A stretch of 64,000 nt of DNA from Xaviernesmea oryzae (GTDB lineage Bacteria; Pseudomonadota; Alphaproteobacteria; Rhizobiales; Rhizobiaceae). Numbering within the stretch: position 1 is the stretch's first letter; each line of letters opens with the position of its first letter. The DNA lies in contig NZ_FOAM01000005.1 of assembly GCF_900109605.1 (NCBI RefSeq), forward strand, positions 248,001 to 312,000, in the 5' to 3' direction. Positions 10,200 to 18,651 of the stretch are shown here, piece by piece. A model generated the notes under the pieces. The model worked only from the letters and a program-made list of their open reading frames with translations, had not been told where the DNA came from and did no database searches. The position numbers and the translations under genes were made by a program.

Positions 10200-10997
10200 G
10201 TGCATCGACTTCTCATCACCGGCGCGGCCGGCGGCATCGGCCAGATCATGCGCAAGAAGCTGCGCTCGCTGGCCACCATTCTCAGACTGTCCGATATCAG
10301 CGATCTCGGCGAAGCCGCGGCGCATGAGGAAATCGTGCCCTGCGATCTTGCCGACAGCAAGGGCGTACGCGACCTCGTGGCCGGTTGCGACGGGATCCTG
10401 CATCTGGGCGGCATGGCCGGAGAGGCACCCTCCTCGCAGATCGTCGGCATCAACGTCACCGGCTGCCTCAATCTTTACGAGGCCGCGCGCGCTCACGGCA
10501 TGCCGCGCATCCTGCTGGCCAGTTCCCAGCATGCCATGGGCTTCTACCGGCAGAACGAGCAGCTCGACGCCACCATGCCGATGCGCCCCGACGGTCTCTA
10601 TGGCCTGTCCAAATGCTTTTCCGAGCTGACGGCGCAGATGTATTTCGACAAGTTCGGCCAGGAGACCGCGATCGTGCGCATCGGCTCCTGCTTCGAGGCG
10701 CCGCGCGACCGACGGATGCTGGCCACATGGCTCTCTTATGACGACTTCGCTTCGCTGGTGGATCGGGTTTTCAAGGTGCCAAGGCTCGGCTGCGCGACCG
10801 TCTGGGGCGTTTCGAACAATGATGCCCGCTGGTGGGACAACCGCGCCGCCAACTTCCTCGGCTGGCAGCCGAAGGACAATGCGGCCGAATATCGTGCCCA
10901 TATCGAAGCGACCCAGCCGATGCCCGATCCCGCTTCACCCGCTTCGGTCTATCAGGGCGGTCCTTTCGTCGAAAAGCCGATCGTGCACGATCTCTAG
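10200..10997 (+). CDS. udh: uronate dehydrogenase
   Basis: 265-aa extended SDR that oxidises D-galacturonate/D-glucuronate with NAD+ to the aldarolactone, the first step of the oxidative uronate pathway. Rossmann motif TGAAGGIG (residues 7-14), CDLAD for adenine binding, catalytic Tyr-Lys in LYGLSKCF, and the family-specific stretches VRIGSCFEAP and WDNRAANFLGW. Length matches the characterised Agrobacterium enzyme. GTG start at 10200 is backed by GGGGGA 5 nt upstream. It is transcribed divergently from the regulator and kdgD and convergently with uxuA. Confidence 0.95.
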   Translation: MHRLLITGAAGGIGQIMRKKLRSLATILRLSDISDLGEAAAHEEIVPCDLADSKGVRDLVAGCDGILHLGGMAGEAPSSQIVGINVTGCLNLYEAARAHGMPRILLASSQHAMGFYRQNEQLDATMPMRPDGLYGLSKCFSELTAQMYFDKFGQETAIVRIGSCFEAPRDRRMLATWLSYDDFASLVDRVFKVPRLGCATVWGVSNNDARWWDNRAANFLGWQPKDNAAEYRAHIEATQPMPDPASPASVYQGGPFVEKPIVHDL

Positions 10998-11043
10998 ACG
11001 GATCGCGACGCGAATAATCTGTTGGCTTGGCTCCCCCCCCCTG

Positions 11044-11071
11044 TATCTTCAAAACGGCCGTCGTGAAGATA
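11044..11071. terminator. hairpin between convergent udh and uxuA
   Basis: An 8-bp perfect stem (TATCTTCA at 11044-11051, TGAAGATA at 11064-11071) lies between the two convergent stops. There is no T-run on either strand, so terminator function is only suggested by position. A run of nine C precedes it (11033-11041). Confidence 0.35.
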
Positions 11072-11144
11072 AAAGTGGGAAGCCAAGCCATTCAACGCTT
11101 GCGGTCTTTGTCCCCTCTTCGAGATTGGACGATGCGCTGGCGCC

Positions 11145-12104
11145 TCACCGCGTCTTCAAAAGCGCGGCGATGTAGCCGTAGCAATAGGCGAAGGCGACCT
11201 GCTGCTGATTGTCGCCCGAGAGCGTCGGGGCATGGTCGGGCATGACCATATAGGCGTAATTTGTCTCGCGCAGCACGTCGATGACCGCTGCCATGTCGAT
11301 GTCGCCATCGTCGGGGAAACTCTCGCGGAAGGAGTAGCGCTTGCCGACGATATTTCGGAAGTGAATGTTCATCAGCTTGCCGCGCGCGCCAAACCAGCGG
11401 GTGATCTCCGGCACCTCGCCGACATCCTCGACCATTTCGCCCAGCGTGCCGATGCAGAAATTCAGGCCATGGACCGGGCTTTCATGCATCTGGACGAAAC
11501 GCTTCATCCCCTCGACCGTGCCGAGAACGCGGGTGACGCCCTTATAGCCCGGCGGGGTCGCGGGATCGTGCGGATGGCAGGCGAGCCGCACTTTTGCCGC
11601 CTCGGCCACAGGCACGACGCGCGCGAGAAAATAGTCGACCCGCTCCCAGATCGTCTCTTCCGACAGTACACCGGCAGGGCCCGGCTCGTTCTGGTCCACC
11701 AGATCCCAGCGAAACGCTTCGGCCTGATAGCCGCCGCGCCCCGGCTCCATCGGTGTGCGGGGAATGCCGATATAATTGAAGTTATATCGCACCGAGGGAA
11801 TGCCGGCCGCCGCGCAATTCTCGATCAGGCGGCAGATGCCGTCGATCTGCGCGTCGCGGTCAGGGCCCGCCAGCAGGATATCGGGGCAGAGCGCCTTGTC
11901 GACGGAGACGGAATACATCGGCAGCTGCAGCATATCGAGGATCAGGCCGAAGCTCTCAACCGTCTCGCGCAGCCGTTCCAGCGCCGGACGGTTCCATGAG
12001 TGCCAATCGCCGTCCGGATTGGCCGAGACATGATCGACGCCGAGTTGCTTCATCACGCGATAATCGTCGGCATGGCGCGCCGGTAGCTGCGTTCCCAAAT
12101 ACAT
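11145..12104 (-). CDS. uxuA: D-mannonate dehydratase (UxuA family)
   Basis: 319-aa xylose-isomerase-like TIM barrel of the UxuA family, converting D-mannonate to 2-keto-3-deoxygluconate in the isomerase branch of glucuronate breakdown. Supporting segments: RLACHPHDPATPPGY with metal-binding His and Asp, LNFCIGTLGEM, NIHFRNIVGKRYSF and the closing YMVMPDHAP. It is shorter than the E. coli enzyme (about 394 aa), as in the short UxuA class, and a paralogous specificity cannot be excluded. It follows the second CUT1 importer with 153 nt containing operator-like sequence, so it may have its own promoter. Confidence 0.85.
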   Translation of the reverse strand: MYLGTQLPARHADDYRVMKQLGVDHVSANPDGDWHSWNRPALERLRETVESFGLILDMLQLPMYSVSVDKALCPDILLAGPDRDAQIDGICRLIENCAAAGIPSVRYNFNYIGIPRTPMEPGRGGYQAEAFRWDLVDQNEPGPAGVLSEETIWERVDYFLARVVPVAEAAKVRLACHPHDPATPPGYKGVTRVLGTVEGMKRFVQMHESPVHGLNFCIGTLGEMVEDVGEVPEITRWFGARGKLMNIHFRNIVGKRYSFRESFPDDGDIDMAAVIDVLRETNYAYMVMPDHAPTLSGDNQQQVAFAYCYGYIAALLKTR

Positions 12105-12125
12105 CTGCGGTCTCCACCCTAACCT

Positions 12126-12156
12126 ATCATATAAGCTAGCATATAGATCGTATGAT
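12126..12156 (-). promoter_or_regulatory. candidate operator upstream of uxuA
   Basis: ATCATATAAG (12126-12135), the exact reverse complement of the site before udh, plus ATCGTATGAT (12147-12156). The outer hexamers ATCATA and TATGAT form an inverted repeat. Lies 22-52 nt upstream of the uxuA start. Confidence 0.45.
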
Positions 12157-12257
12157 TTGGGTCAAGTGTGCCGCGGCGCCGGCAGCGTCCGATGCAAGGA
12201 GAGAGCCGGGGGAAACGATAGCTCCGCGTCCGTCTGCCCGGTCGGTCGGCACGCGCT

Positions 12258-13154
12258 CTAATGGGGAGTTACGGCATCGGCCTTTTCCAGCCGGATGAAG
12301 AAGACCACGGTCAGTAGGAGGATGATCAGGAGCAGGAAGAAGGCCGCAGCGGCGCCCTGATTGAGCGACAGGCCGAGAAAGGCCTTGCGATAGGCGAAAT
12401 AGCTCAGCACTTCGGTCGATGTGCCGGGCCCGCCGCGCGTCAGCACATAGGGAAGGTCATAGGTTCTGAATTCATTGATCAGCTGGATGATGATGGCGAT
12501 GCCCGCCACAGGCCGTAGCATCGGCAAGGTGATATAGAAGAATTGCTGGAGCGCGGTGGCGCCGTCCACCTCGGCGGCTTCGTAGGGTTCTTTTGGCAAG
12601 GCGGCAAGGCCGGCGGCCAGAAGCAGCACGACGAAGGATGTTTGCTGCCAGATATCGACGAAGACCATGGTCGATAGGGCCAGGTCGGCGCTGCCGAGCC
12701 AATCGACGCGTGGCAGGCCAGCCGTTTCCAGCAGATGATTGACGATGCCGAGATTGGGCTGCAGCAGCATCTTCCAGACCAGCGCCACGCTGATCGGCGA
12801 CATGGCCATGGGAATGGTCAAAAGCCCGAAGTAAAGCGGCCGGGTGCGCACCGCGCGCTTCAGCATCAGGGCAATGGCCAGGCCGACAAGGAACTCGCCG
12901 ATCACGGTGACGGCGGAGTAGCGGATCGTCAGCAGCACCGCGCCCCAAAACAGCCGGTCGCCGAAGATCACGGCAAAATTGTCAAACCCGACAAAGGGCA
13001 GCAGGCTCGGCTTCAGCAGGGTCAGCGACGACATCGCCATCAACACGGAGTAGCCGAGCGGAAAACCCATGACCACGGCCAGAAGCGCAAGGCCGGGTGC
13101 CGCGAAGGCCCAGCCGGTGCGCCATTCACGATCGAACCTGCCGGAAGCCTTCAT
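12258..13154 (-). CDS. CUT1 sugar ABC importer permease (MalF/UgpA type)
   Basis: 298-aa inner-membrane permease of the second CUT1 system. The first membrane helix covers about residues 15-40, the EAA loop reads LPKEPYEAAEVDGATAL, and five further hydrophobic segments follow. I prefer ATG 13154 (AGGAA 8 nt upstream) to an in-frame ATG at 13175 with poorer spacing. Here the MalF-type gene comes after the binding protein, while the MalG-type and ATPase genes precede it: a less usual order. Confidence 0.92.
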   Translation of the reverse strand: MKASGRFDREWRTGWAFAAPGLALLAVVMGFPLGYSVLMAMSSLTLLKPSLLPFVGFDNFAVIFGDRLFWGAVLLTIRYSAVTVIGEFLVGLAIALMLKRAVRTRPLYFGLLTIPMAMSPISVALVWKMLLQPNLGIVNHLLETAGLPRVDWLGSADLALSTMVFVDIWQQTSFVVLLLAAGLAALPKEPYEAAEVDGATALQQFFYITLPMLRPVAGIAIIIQLINEFRTYDLPYVLTRGGPGTSTEVLSYFAYRKAFLGLSLNQGAAAAFFLLLIILLLTVVFFIRLEKADAVTPH

Positions 13155-13194
13155 GACGCTCGTTCCTGTTTTCATGCCTTCGAAAATAGAGGGT

Positions 13195-13220
13195 TGCGCC
13201 GGCCCAGGTGAGCCGGCGCA
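13195..13220 (-). promoter_or_regulatory. intercistronic hairpin after binding-protein gene
   Basis: A perfect 9-bp GC-rich stem (13195-13203 with 13212-13220, 8-nt loop) between the binding-protein stop and the permease start. No T-run. Same arrangement as after the other four binding-protein genes in the window. Confidence 0.6.
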
Positions 13221-13255
13221 GGACGTGCCTGATCAGGCAGCTTGCTCTCTCGGCC

Positions 13256-14545
13256 TTAGCGGCTCATGAGCTCTTTCAGGCCGGCGGCCGATGCCTTGAT
13301 GGCCTCATCCGTGGATGTGCCGCCACTGGCGGCGGTGGAGATCTGTGTGCCCAGAAGGTTTTCGTACTCAGCCGAATAGGTGAAGATCGGGAAGGACTGG
13401 CCGCTGGCGACCACCTGCTCGGCGGTCTTGTAGAAGGGATACTTGGCCAGCACCTCCGGATCGGAAAACACATCGGTGCGCACCGGCGCATGGCCCTGAA
13501 GCGCGCGCTTGACCGAGATTTCCTTGCTCTGCACCCATTGGATGAAGGTCCAGGCCGCCTTCTGCTGATCCTCGGGCACATTGGCCGGAATGCCCCAGCC
13601 CCAGCCGCCGCTTTCGCCATGGCCGCCGGGCATGACCGAAAGCGCCACCTTGTCGGCTGCCTCCGGGCAGGCCTTGGCATCGTTGATCTGCGGCAGCATC
13701 CACCAATAGGTGACCATGCTGAAGGCCTTGCCGCTGCACATCAGCCGCAGCGTGTCGTCAAGCGTGGCCGAGAGCGCGCCCTGCTGCGCGCCGTTCTTGA
13801 TGTTGTCGATGTAAAGGTCGAGCGCCTTGCGGGCTTCCGGGCTATCCAGCACGACCGAACGGTCATTTCCGAGATAATGCCCGCCGGCGGAGAAGAGATA
13901 GTTCGAGAATTCCATGGCATTCGGATCGCCGCGCTGGCCTTGCATCGCCGAACCCTCAACGCCTGCCTTCGCCTTCATGAATTTCGAGACCGCCACATAG
14001 TCTTCAAGCGTCTGCGGCAGGGCCAACTCCTTGCCGGTCTCCTGCTTGTAAGCGGTCTTCAGCTTCTCGTCGGAGATGAGATCCGTGCGATAGATCAGTC
14101 CCATGGAGTAGTTGTACATCGGCACCAGCGGCATCTTCTCGGCGGTGCGGCCGAGAAGATCGAGCATCGACGGCACGAACGGCGCCGTGTCGAATTTGGA
14201 GGCTTCGGCCATCGGCTTCAGGTCCACCAGCCAGTTGGCTGCCGGAAACTCGCCCGCCCAGAGAAAATCGACTTCCAGAAGGTTGTAGGCGCTCTCGGCG
14301 CTGACCAGCTGCGTCACCAGCTTGTCATGCATGTCGGGATAGCCGATCTTTTCGAATTCGACCTTGATGCCCGTCTTGGCGGTAAACTCCGGCAGCAAGG
14401 CCTCGATGATCCGCGTTTCCGGCACATCCTCCATCAAGGCGCGCAAGGTGATATCGGCGGCCTTGCCGGCCGTGGCCGAGGCGGTCAGCGCCGTTGCGGC
14501 AAGGAGGCTGAGGGCGGTGGTTCGTGTCCAGGCTGAAGAGGTCAT
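13256..14545 (-). CDS. extracellular sugar-binding protein of second CUT1 importer
   Basis: 429-aa periplasmic binding protein (SBP family 1). The signal peptide ends near residue 29 (hydrophobic LSLLAATALTAS, then AGKAAD). The mature domain starts ITLRALMEDVPETR and carries the family segments FPAANWLVDLKPMAE and TFIQWVQSKE. Substrate unknown; the linked SDR and uxuA suggest a uronate, aldonate or related sugar. Confidence 0.92.
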   Translation of the reverse strand: MTSSAWTRTTALSLLAATALTASATAGKAADITLRALMEDVPETRIIEALLPEFTAKTGIKVEFEKIGYPDMHDKLVTQLVSAESAYNLLEVDFLWAGEFPAANWLVDLKPMAEASKFDTAPFVPSMLDLLGRTAEKMPLVPMYNYSMGLIYRTDLISDEKLKTAYKQETGKELALPQTLEDYVAVSKFMKAKAGVEGSAMQGQRGDPNAMEFSNYLFSAGGHYLGNDRSVVLDSPEARKALDLYIDNIKNGAQQGALSATLDDTLRLMCSGKAFSMVTYWWMLPQINDAKACPEAADKVALSVMPGGHGESGGWGWGIPANVPEDQQKAAWTFIQWVQSKEISVKRALQGHAPVRTDVFSDPEVLAKYPFYKTAEQVVASGQSFPIFTYSAEYENLLGTQISTAASGGTSTDEAIKASAAGLKELMSR

Positions 14546-14611
14546 GATCGCTGTTCCCTTATTGGTTTTTGAACCCGCGCCCGAGACGCGGGGTATGCGA
14601 AAATGCGCAGT

Positions 14612-15436
14612 CTATTTCACGCTCCCATAGGTCAGCCCCTCGACGATGAAGCGTTGGATGAAGCGGGAGGCGATGACGAGCGGCAAAACGGCAAGCACGA
14701 CACCCGCCGCCACGCTGCCGATCTGCACGCCGTTGGAGGTCTGCAGCGCAGCCAGCGCCACGGGAATCGTCTGCGTCGACGGGCCGCTGAGCACGAGGGC
14801 AAAGAGAAACTCGTTCCAGGACAGGATGAAGCCCAGCACGCCGGCAGCCGCCAGCCCCGGCAGCGAGACCGGCAGGACGATGCGCCAGAAAGCCCCCCAT
14901 GCCGTGGCGCCATCCGTCAGCGCCGCCCATTCCAGATCCACCGGAATGGCCTTGAAGAAGCCCATCAGGATCCAGGTGAGAAAGGGTAGGTTGACGGCGG
15001 CATAGACGATGATCAGCCCGGTCAGGCTGTTGGTCAGCGCCAGGCCTTTGAGAAGCGTAAAGCTCGGCAGGACGAGTGCAACCGGCGGCAGCATCTGGGT
15101 GGCGAGCATGAGGAAACGGGCAAAGCGGCCGCCGGTCGAAAAGCGGGCAAAGGCATAGCCCGTCATGGCGGCAAATGGCAAAGCGAGCAGCACAGACCCG
15201 AGCGAGACGACGATGCTGTTGAGGTAGGACCGACCGAAGCGGCCTGAGAGCAGCGCCTGGTAATTCTCGGTGGAAAAGCCGGGCAGCAGGTCTGTGCTGT
15301 AGGATTGTTGAGGCGGGATGAAGCTGACGCGCAGCACCCAAAGCAGAGGAAGAACGATCGCGAGGCAGGCGGCGATCAGCCCGACATGCAGGGCGAGGCG
15401 CCGGCCAAGCGGCGGTTTTTCCGTCTCGGCGTTCAT
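14612..15436 (-). CDS. CUT1 sugar ABC importer permease (MalG type)
   Basis: 274-aa inner-membrane permease; first helix about residues 13-37, EAA-type loop AIPVDLEWAALTDGATAWGAF. Its start overlaps the ATPase stop by 4 nt (ATGA), so the two are translationally coupled. Partner of the permease at 12258. Confidence 0.92.
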   Translation of the reverse strand: MNAETEKPPLGRRLALHVGLIAACLAIVLPLLWVLRVSFIPPQQSYSTDLLPGFSTENYQALLSGRFGRSYLNSIVVSLGSVLLALPFAAMTGYAFARFSTGGRFARFLMLATQMLPPVALVLPSFTLLKGLALTNSLTGLIIVYAAVNLPFLTWILMGFFKAIPVDLEWAALTDGATAWGAFWRIVLPVSLPGLAAAGVLGFILSWNEFLFALVLSGPSTQTIPVALAALQTSNGVQIGSVAAGVVLAVLPLVIASRFIQRFIVEGLTYGSVK

Positions 15437-16569
15437 GCCGCTCCCCGAATGCTGGGGCGGGCAATCGCCTGCTCACTTTGTGGATCGAAAAGATGGGCCG
15501 GCAGAAGATCTGCATGCAGCCGCACCGTTTCGCCGACCTGCACATGGGCATGGCGGCTGAGACGGGCGGTCACCTCCATCGGTTTTTCCATCCCGCCACC
15601 CACCGTGCCGAGGACGATGATCTCCGCGCCCAGCGCCTCCACCGCCGTGACCGCGAGGTCGAAGGGCTGGGTGCGCGCGCCCTGCGGCGCTTCGTAAATA
15701 TCCTCGGGTCGCAGGCCAAGGATAACAGTCGTGCCGGCCCGCGCGGCATAGGCGGCGGCGTGGCGTTGCGGCATGGTAAAGCGAAAGCCGTCGCTGCCCT
15801 CGATCACCAGCACGCCACTCTCGTCCTTCAGCCGCATGGGCAGGAGGTTCATGGCCGGGCTTGCGAGAAAGCGGGCGACGAACAGATTGACCGGATCGGC
15901 ATAGACGTCGAGCGGCCTGCCCGCCTGGATCAGTTGCCCGTCTCGCATGATGCAGATGCGATCGCCCATGGTCATCGCCTCCACCTGATCATGGGTGACA
16001 TGGATGGTGGTGCGGCCGAGCCGGCGATGCAGCTTGACCAGCTCAAGCCGCATTTCGGCACGCAGTTGCGCATCGAGATTGGATAGCGGCTCATCGAGCA
16101 GGAAGACATCCGGTTCGCGCACGATGGCGCGCCCCAGGGCCACGCGCTGCCGCTGCCCGCCGGACAGAGCCGCCGGCTTGCGATCGAGCAGATGCGACAG
16201 GCCGAGCAGGCTTGCGGCGGCTTCGGTCTTGCTGGCGATATCCTGCACCGAGGCGCCGCGCATCTTCAGGCCGAAGCCCATATTGGCGCGCACGCTCATA
16301 TGCGGATAAAGCGCATAGCTTTGAAAGACCACGGCGACATTGCGATCGCGCGGCGCCACGCGGTTCATGTTGCGCTCGCCGATCAGCAAATCGCCCGCAC
16401 TGATGGATTCGAGGCCGGCGATCATCCTGAGCGTCGTGGATTTTCCGCAGCCCGATGGCCCGAGAAAAATCACGAATTCGCCGTTCTCGATCCGCAGGTC
16501 GACGTCGCGAACGCCGTAGGACCCGTTTGGATAGAGCTTGGACACGCTGCGAAGGTCGATCGACGCCAT
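15433..16569 (-). CDS. CUT1 sugar ABC importer ATPase (MalK/UgpC type)
   Basis: 378-aa ATPase. Walker A GPSGCGKST near residue 37, Q-loop FQSYALYPH, signature LSGGQRQRVALGRA, Walker B FLLDEPLSNLDA and VTHDQVEAMT, then a C-terminal TOBE-type regulatory region (about 240-378). It is the second gene of the operon after the SDR at 16684 and overlaps the next permease gene by 4 nt. Confidence 0.93.
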   Translation of the reverse strand: MASIDLRSVSKLYPNGSYGVRDVDLRIENGEFVIFLGPSGCGKSTTLRMIAGLESISAGDLLIGERNMNRVAPRDRNVAVVFQSYALYPHMSVRANMGFGLKMRGASVQDIASKTEAAASLLGLSHLLDRKPAALSGGQRQRVALGRAIVREPDVFLLDEPLSNLDAQLRAEMRLELVKLHRRLGRTTIHVTHDQVEAMTMGDRICIMRDGQLIQAGRPLDVYADPVNLFVARFLASPAMNLLPMRLKDESGVLVIEGSDGFRFTMPQRHAAAYAARAGTTVILGLRPEDIYEAPQGARTQPFDLAVTAVEALGAEIIVLGTVGGGMEKPMEVTARLSRHAHVQVGETVRLHADLLPAHLFDPQSEQAIARPSIRGAA

Positions 16570-16683
16570 CGGTCACTTTCCGTTTGATGCGCATGAGGAC
16601 GCCGCCCCGCAAAGGGCGGCCGCTCGCTCTCGACGTGCCAGACAGGCCGCACAACAGCCCGCACCGGGGGCGCGGGCCATGGC

Positions 16684-17469
16684 TCACGTCATATAGACGC
16701 CGCCGGTGACGTTGATGCCCTGTCCAGTCATGAAGCGCGCGCTATCGGAGCAGAGAAAGACGACGACATCGGCGACGTCTTCAGGCGTTTCGATCCGCCC
16801 AAGCGGGGTCTGGGCCACATATTCGTTGAAGACCTGTTCGGCGCTGATGCCGCGCAGGCTCGCTTCCCATTCGATCTCGCGGCTCTGCATGCCGGTCTTG
16901 ACGAAGCCTGGGCAGACCGCATTCACCCGGATGCCGGAAGGCGCGAGCTCGCGTGCCAAAGCCTGCGTCCAGCCGAGCACGGCGAACTTGCTGGCCGAAT
17001 AATGCGCCAGCAGTGGCGCGCCTACCTTGGCGGCCAGCGACGCGGTGTTGACGATGCAGCCCTTGCCCTCTGCTACCAGATGGCGCCCGGCGATCTGGTT
17101 GGTCAGGAAGATGCCGCGGGTGTTGACGTCAAAGTTGAAGTCCCATTCCTGGTCGGTCAGCTCCAGCGCCTTCTGCATGGTCGACACGCCGGCATTGGCG
17201 ATAACGATCTCACAGCCACCGATACGCTCCAGCGCGGTGGCAAAGGCCTGTTCGACCGAGTCGCGCTTGCGCACATCGACCTCGACCGCCACTGCACCGC
17301 CGCCGATCTCCGACACAGCTCGCTGCGCCGCGGCCAGATCGATGTCGGCGAGCGCAATGATCACGCCCTGTGCGGCCAATGCCTTGGCAATCGAGAACCC
17401 GATGCCGGTGGCGCCGCCTGTCAGAAAGGCGCGGCGACCGCGAAGCTCGGGAAAAACAGGCTGCGACAT
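16684..17469 (-). CDS. short-chain dehydrogenase/reductase leading the second importer operon
   Basis: 261-aa classical SDR: cofactor motif TGGATGIG (residues 17-24), NAGVS, catalytic Ser-Tyr-Lys with YSASK, and PGFVKTG. The aspartate at the end of beta-2 (ALADID) suggests NAD(H) preference. It is the first gene of an operon ending in uxuA, so an SDR-type fructuronate reductase/mannonate dehydrogenase is plausible: fructuronate to mannonate, then UxuA. That assignment rests on context, and other polyol or aldonate substrates remain possible. Confidence 0.82.
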   Translation of the reverse strand: MSQPVFPELRGRRAFLTGGATGIGFSIAKALAAQGVIIALADIDLAAAQRAVSEIGGGAVAVEVDVRKRDSVEQAFATALERIGGCEIVIANAGVSTMQKALELTDQEWDFNFDVNTRGIFLTNQIAGRHLVAEGKGCIVNTASLAAKVGAPLLAHYSASKFAVLGWTQALARELAPSGIRVNAVCPGFVKTGMQSREIEWEASLRGISAEQVFNEYVAQTPLGRIETPEDVADVVVFLCSDSARFMTGQGINVTGGVYMT

Positions 17470-17484
17470 AGCTGCTCCTCTTTG

Positions 17485-17544
17485 TTTTGTTGCAAAATCG
17501 TATCCAACAAAATCTAACTCCGCAAATGTTTTTTCTGTTTGATT
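17485..17544. promoter_or_regulatory. divergent promoter region with DeoR-type operator candidates
   Basis: A perfect inverted repeat TTTTGTTG (17485-17492) and CAACAAAA (17505-17512), 12-nt spacer, lies just upstream of the SDR start. TGTTTGATT at 17536-17544 recurs exactly at 20891-20899 before the DeoR-type gene. The region serves divergent operons, so one repressor could control both. Confidence 0.45.
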
Positions 17545-17636
17545 AAGTTCGTTTCGCTGCTTATGGTCGCTTCAGGACGAACGAGACCAGCCCCAGATCG
17601 GGCGTCGTCTCAAGGGCGCGGCTGAAGGATGTGAGA

Positions 17637-18437
17637 ATGGTTTTTGACTGCTTTGGAGATCGCAAGAAGGTCGTGATCGCAATGGCGCATATCGGCGCCC
17701 TGCCCGGCGCGCCGCTCTATGACAAGGACGGCGGGCTGCAGAAGCTGATCGACGACGTGGCGACGGATGTCGAAAAACTGCAGGACGGCGGCGTCGATGC
17801 CATCATGTTCGGCAATGAGAACGACCGCCCCTACGTGTTCAAAGGCTCACCGGAGAGCATCGCTGCGATGACGGCGATCGTCCAGGCGATCAAGCCATCG
17901 CTGAAGGTACCTTTCGGCGTCAACTATCTTTGGGATCCGCTGTCCAGCGTCGCCATCGGCGCGGTCACCGGCGCCAGCTTTGTGCGGGAGATCTTTACCG
18001 GCCTGTTTGCGTCCGACATGGGCCTGTGGGAACCCGACTGCGCCAGCGCATCGCGGCTGCGCGCCCAGCTCGGGCGTCAGGACATGAAGATGCTGTTCAA
18101 CATCAACGCAGAATTCGCGCACTCGCTCGACCAGCGCCCCATCGCGCTGCGGGCCAAGAGCGCGGTCTTCTCCTCGCTGGCGGACGCCATTCTCGTCTCC
18201 GGCCCGATCACCGGCCAGCCGGCCAACCAGTCAGACCTGCGCGAGGTCTGCGAAACCGTCAAGGACGTGCCGGTCTTCGCTAATACGGGCGTGAACATCG
18301 ACAATATCCGCGACGTCTTCTCCATGGCCCAGGGCTGTGTCATCGGCACGCATTTCAAGGTCGATGGCAACACCTGGAATGCTGTCGACGCGGCCCGCGT
18401 CAAGCGCTTCATGGACGTGGTGGCAACGCTGCGCTAG
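17637..18437 (+). CDS. BtpA/SgcQ-family TIM-barrel protein
   Basis: 266-aa protein of the BtpA/SgcQ family. In cyanobacteria BtpA affects photosystem I accumulation; in enterobacteria SgcQ sits in a sugar operon; no reaction is established for the family as far as I know. Visible family segments are MAHIGALPGAPLY, DAIMFGNENDRPY, FVREIFTGLFASDMG, AILVSGPITG and VFANTGVN, consistent with a (beta/alpha)8 barrel with phosphate-binding loops. ATG 17637 (AAGGA 8 nt upstream) is preferred to GTG 17631. It leads an operon with an FGGY kinase and a HAD phosphatase, so a role on a phosphorylated sugar is inferred. Confidence 0.82.
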   Translation: MVFDCFGDRKKVVIAMAHIGALPGAPLYDKDGGLQKLIDDVATDVEKLQDGGVDAIMFGNENDRPYVFKGSPESIAAMTAIVQAIKPSLKVPFGVNYLWDPLSSVAIGAVTGASFVREIFTGLFASDMGLWEPDCASASRLRAQLGRQDMKMLFNINAEFAHSLDQRPIALRAKSAVFSSLADAILVSGPITGQPANQSDLREVCETVKDVPVFANTGVNIDNIRDVFSMAQGCVIGTHFKVDGNTWNAVDAARVKRFMDVVATLR

Positions 18438-18651
18438 GGCATGACGCCGAAAAACGGTTCGGCTTCGGGCTTGTAACTTTCGCACCGGATAGCGCCGACA
18501 GATTTCCAGGCGCGGCCCGATGCGTCAGAGCCTATGAGATCGAAAGGGCGTTCAGAACACGCCCTCTCGATCGGCTCTCGGCATGGCGAAGCCATGGCTT
18601 CGGCCGCCATGCTTCAACGACGCAGCCCTCTGACATGCAGGAATCGTCAGC

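Noticed and set aside
11033-11041. run of nine C as a phase-variation tract
   Set aside because: It lies between convergent genes, not within a promoter or reading frame, so slippage would have no obvious effect.
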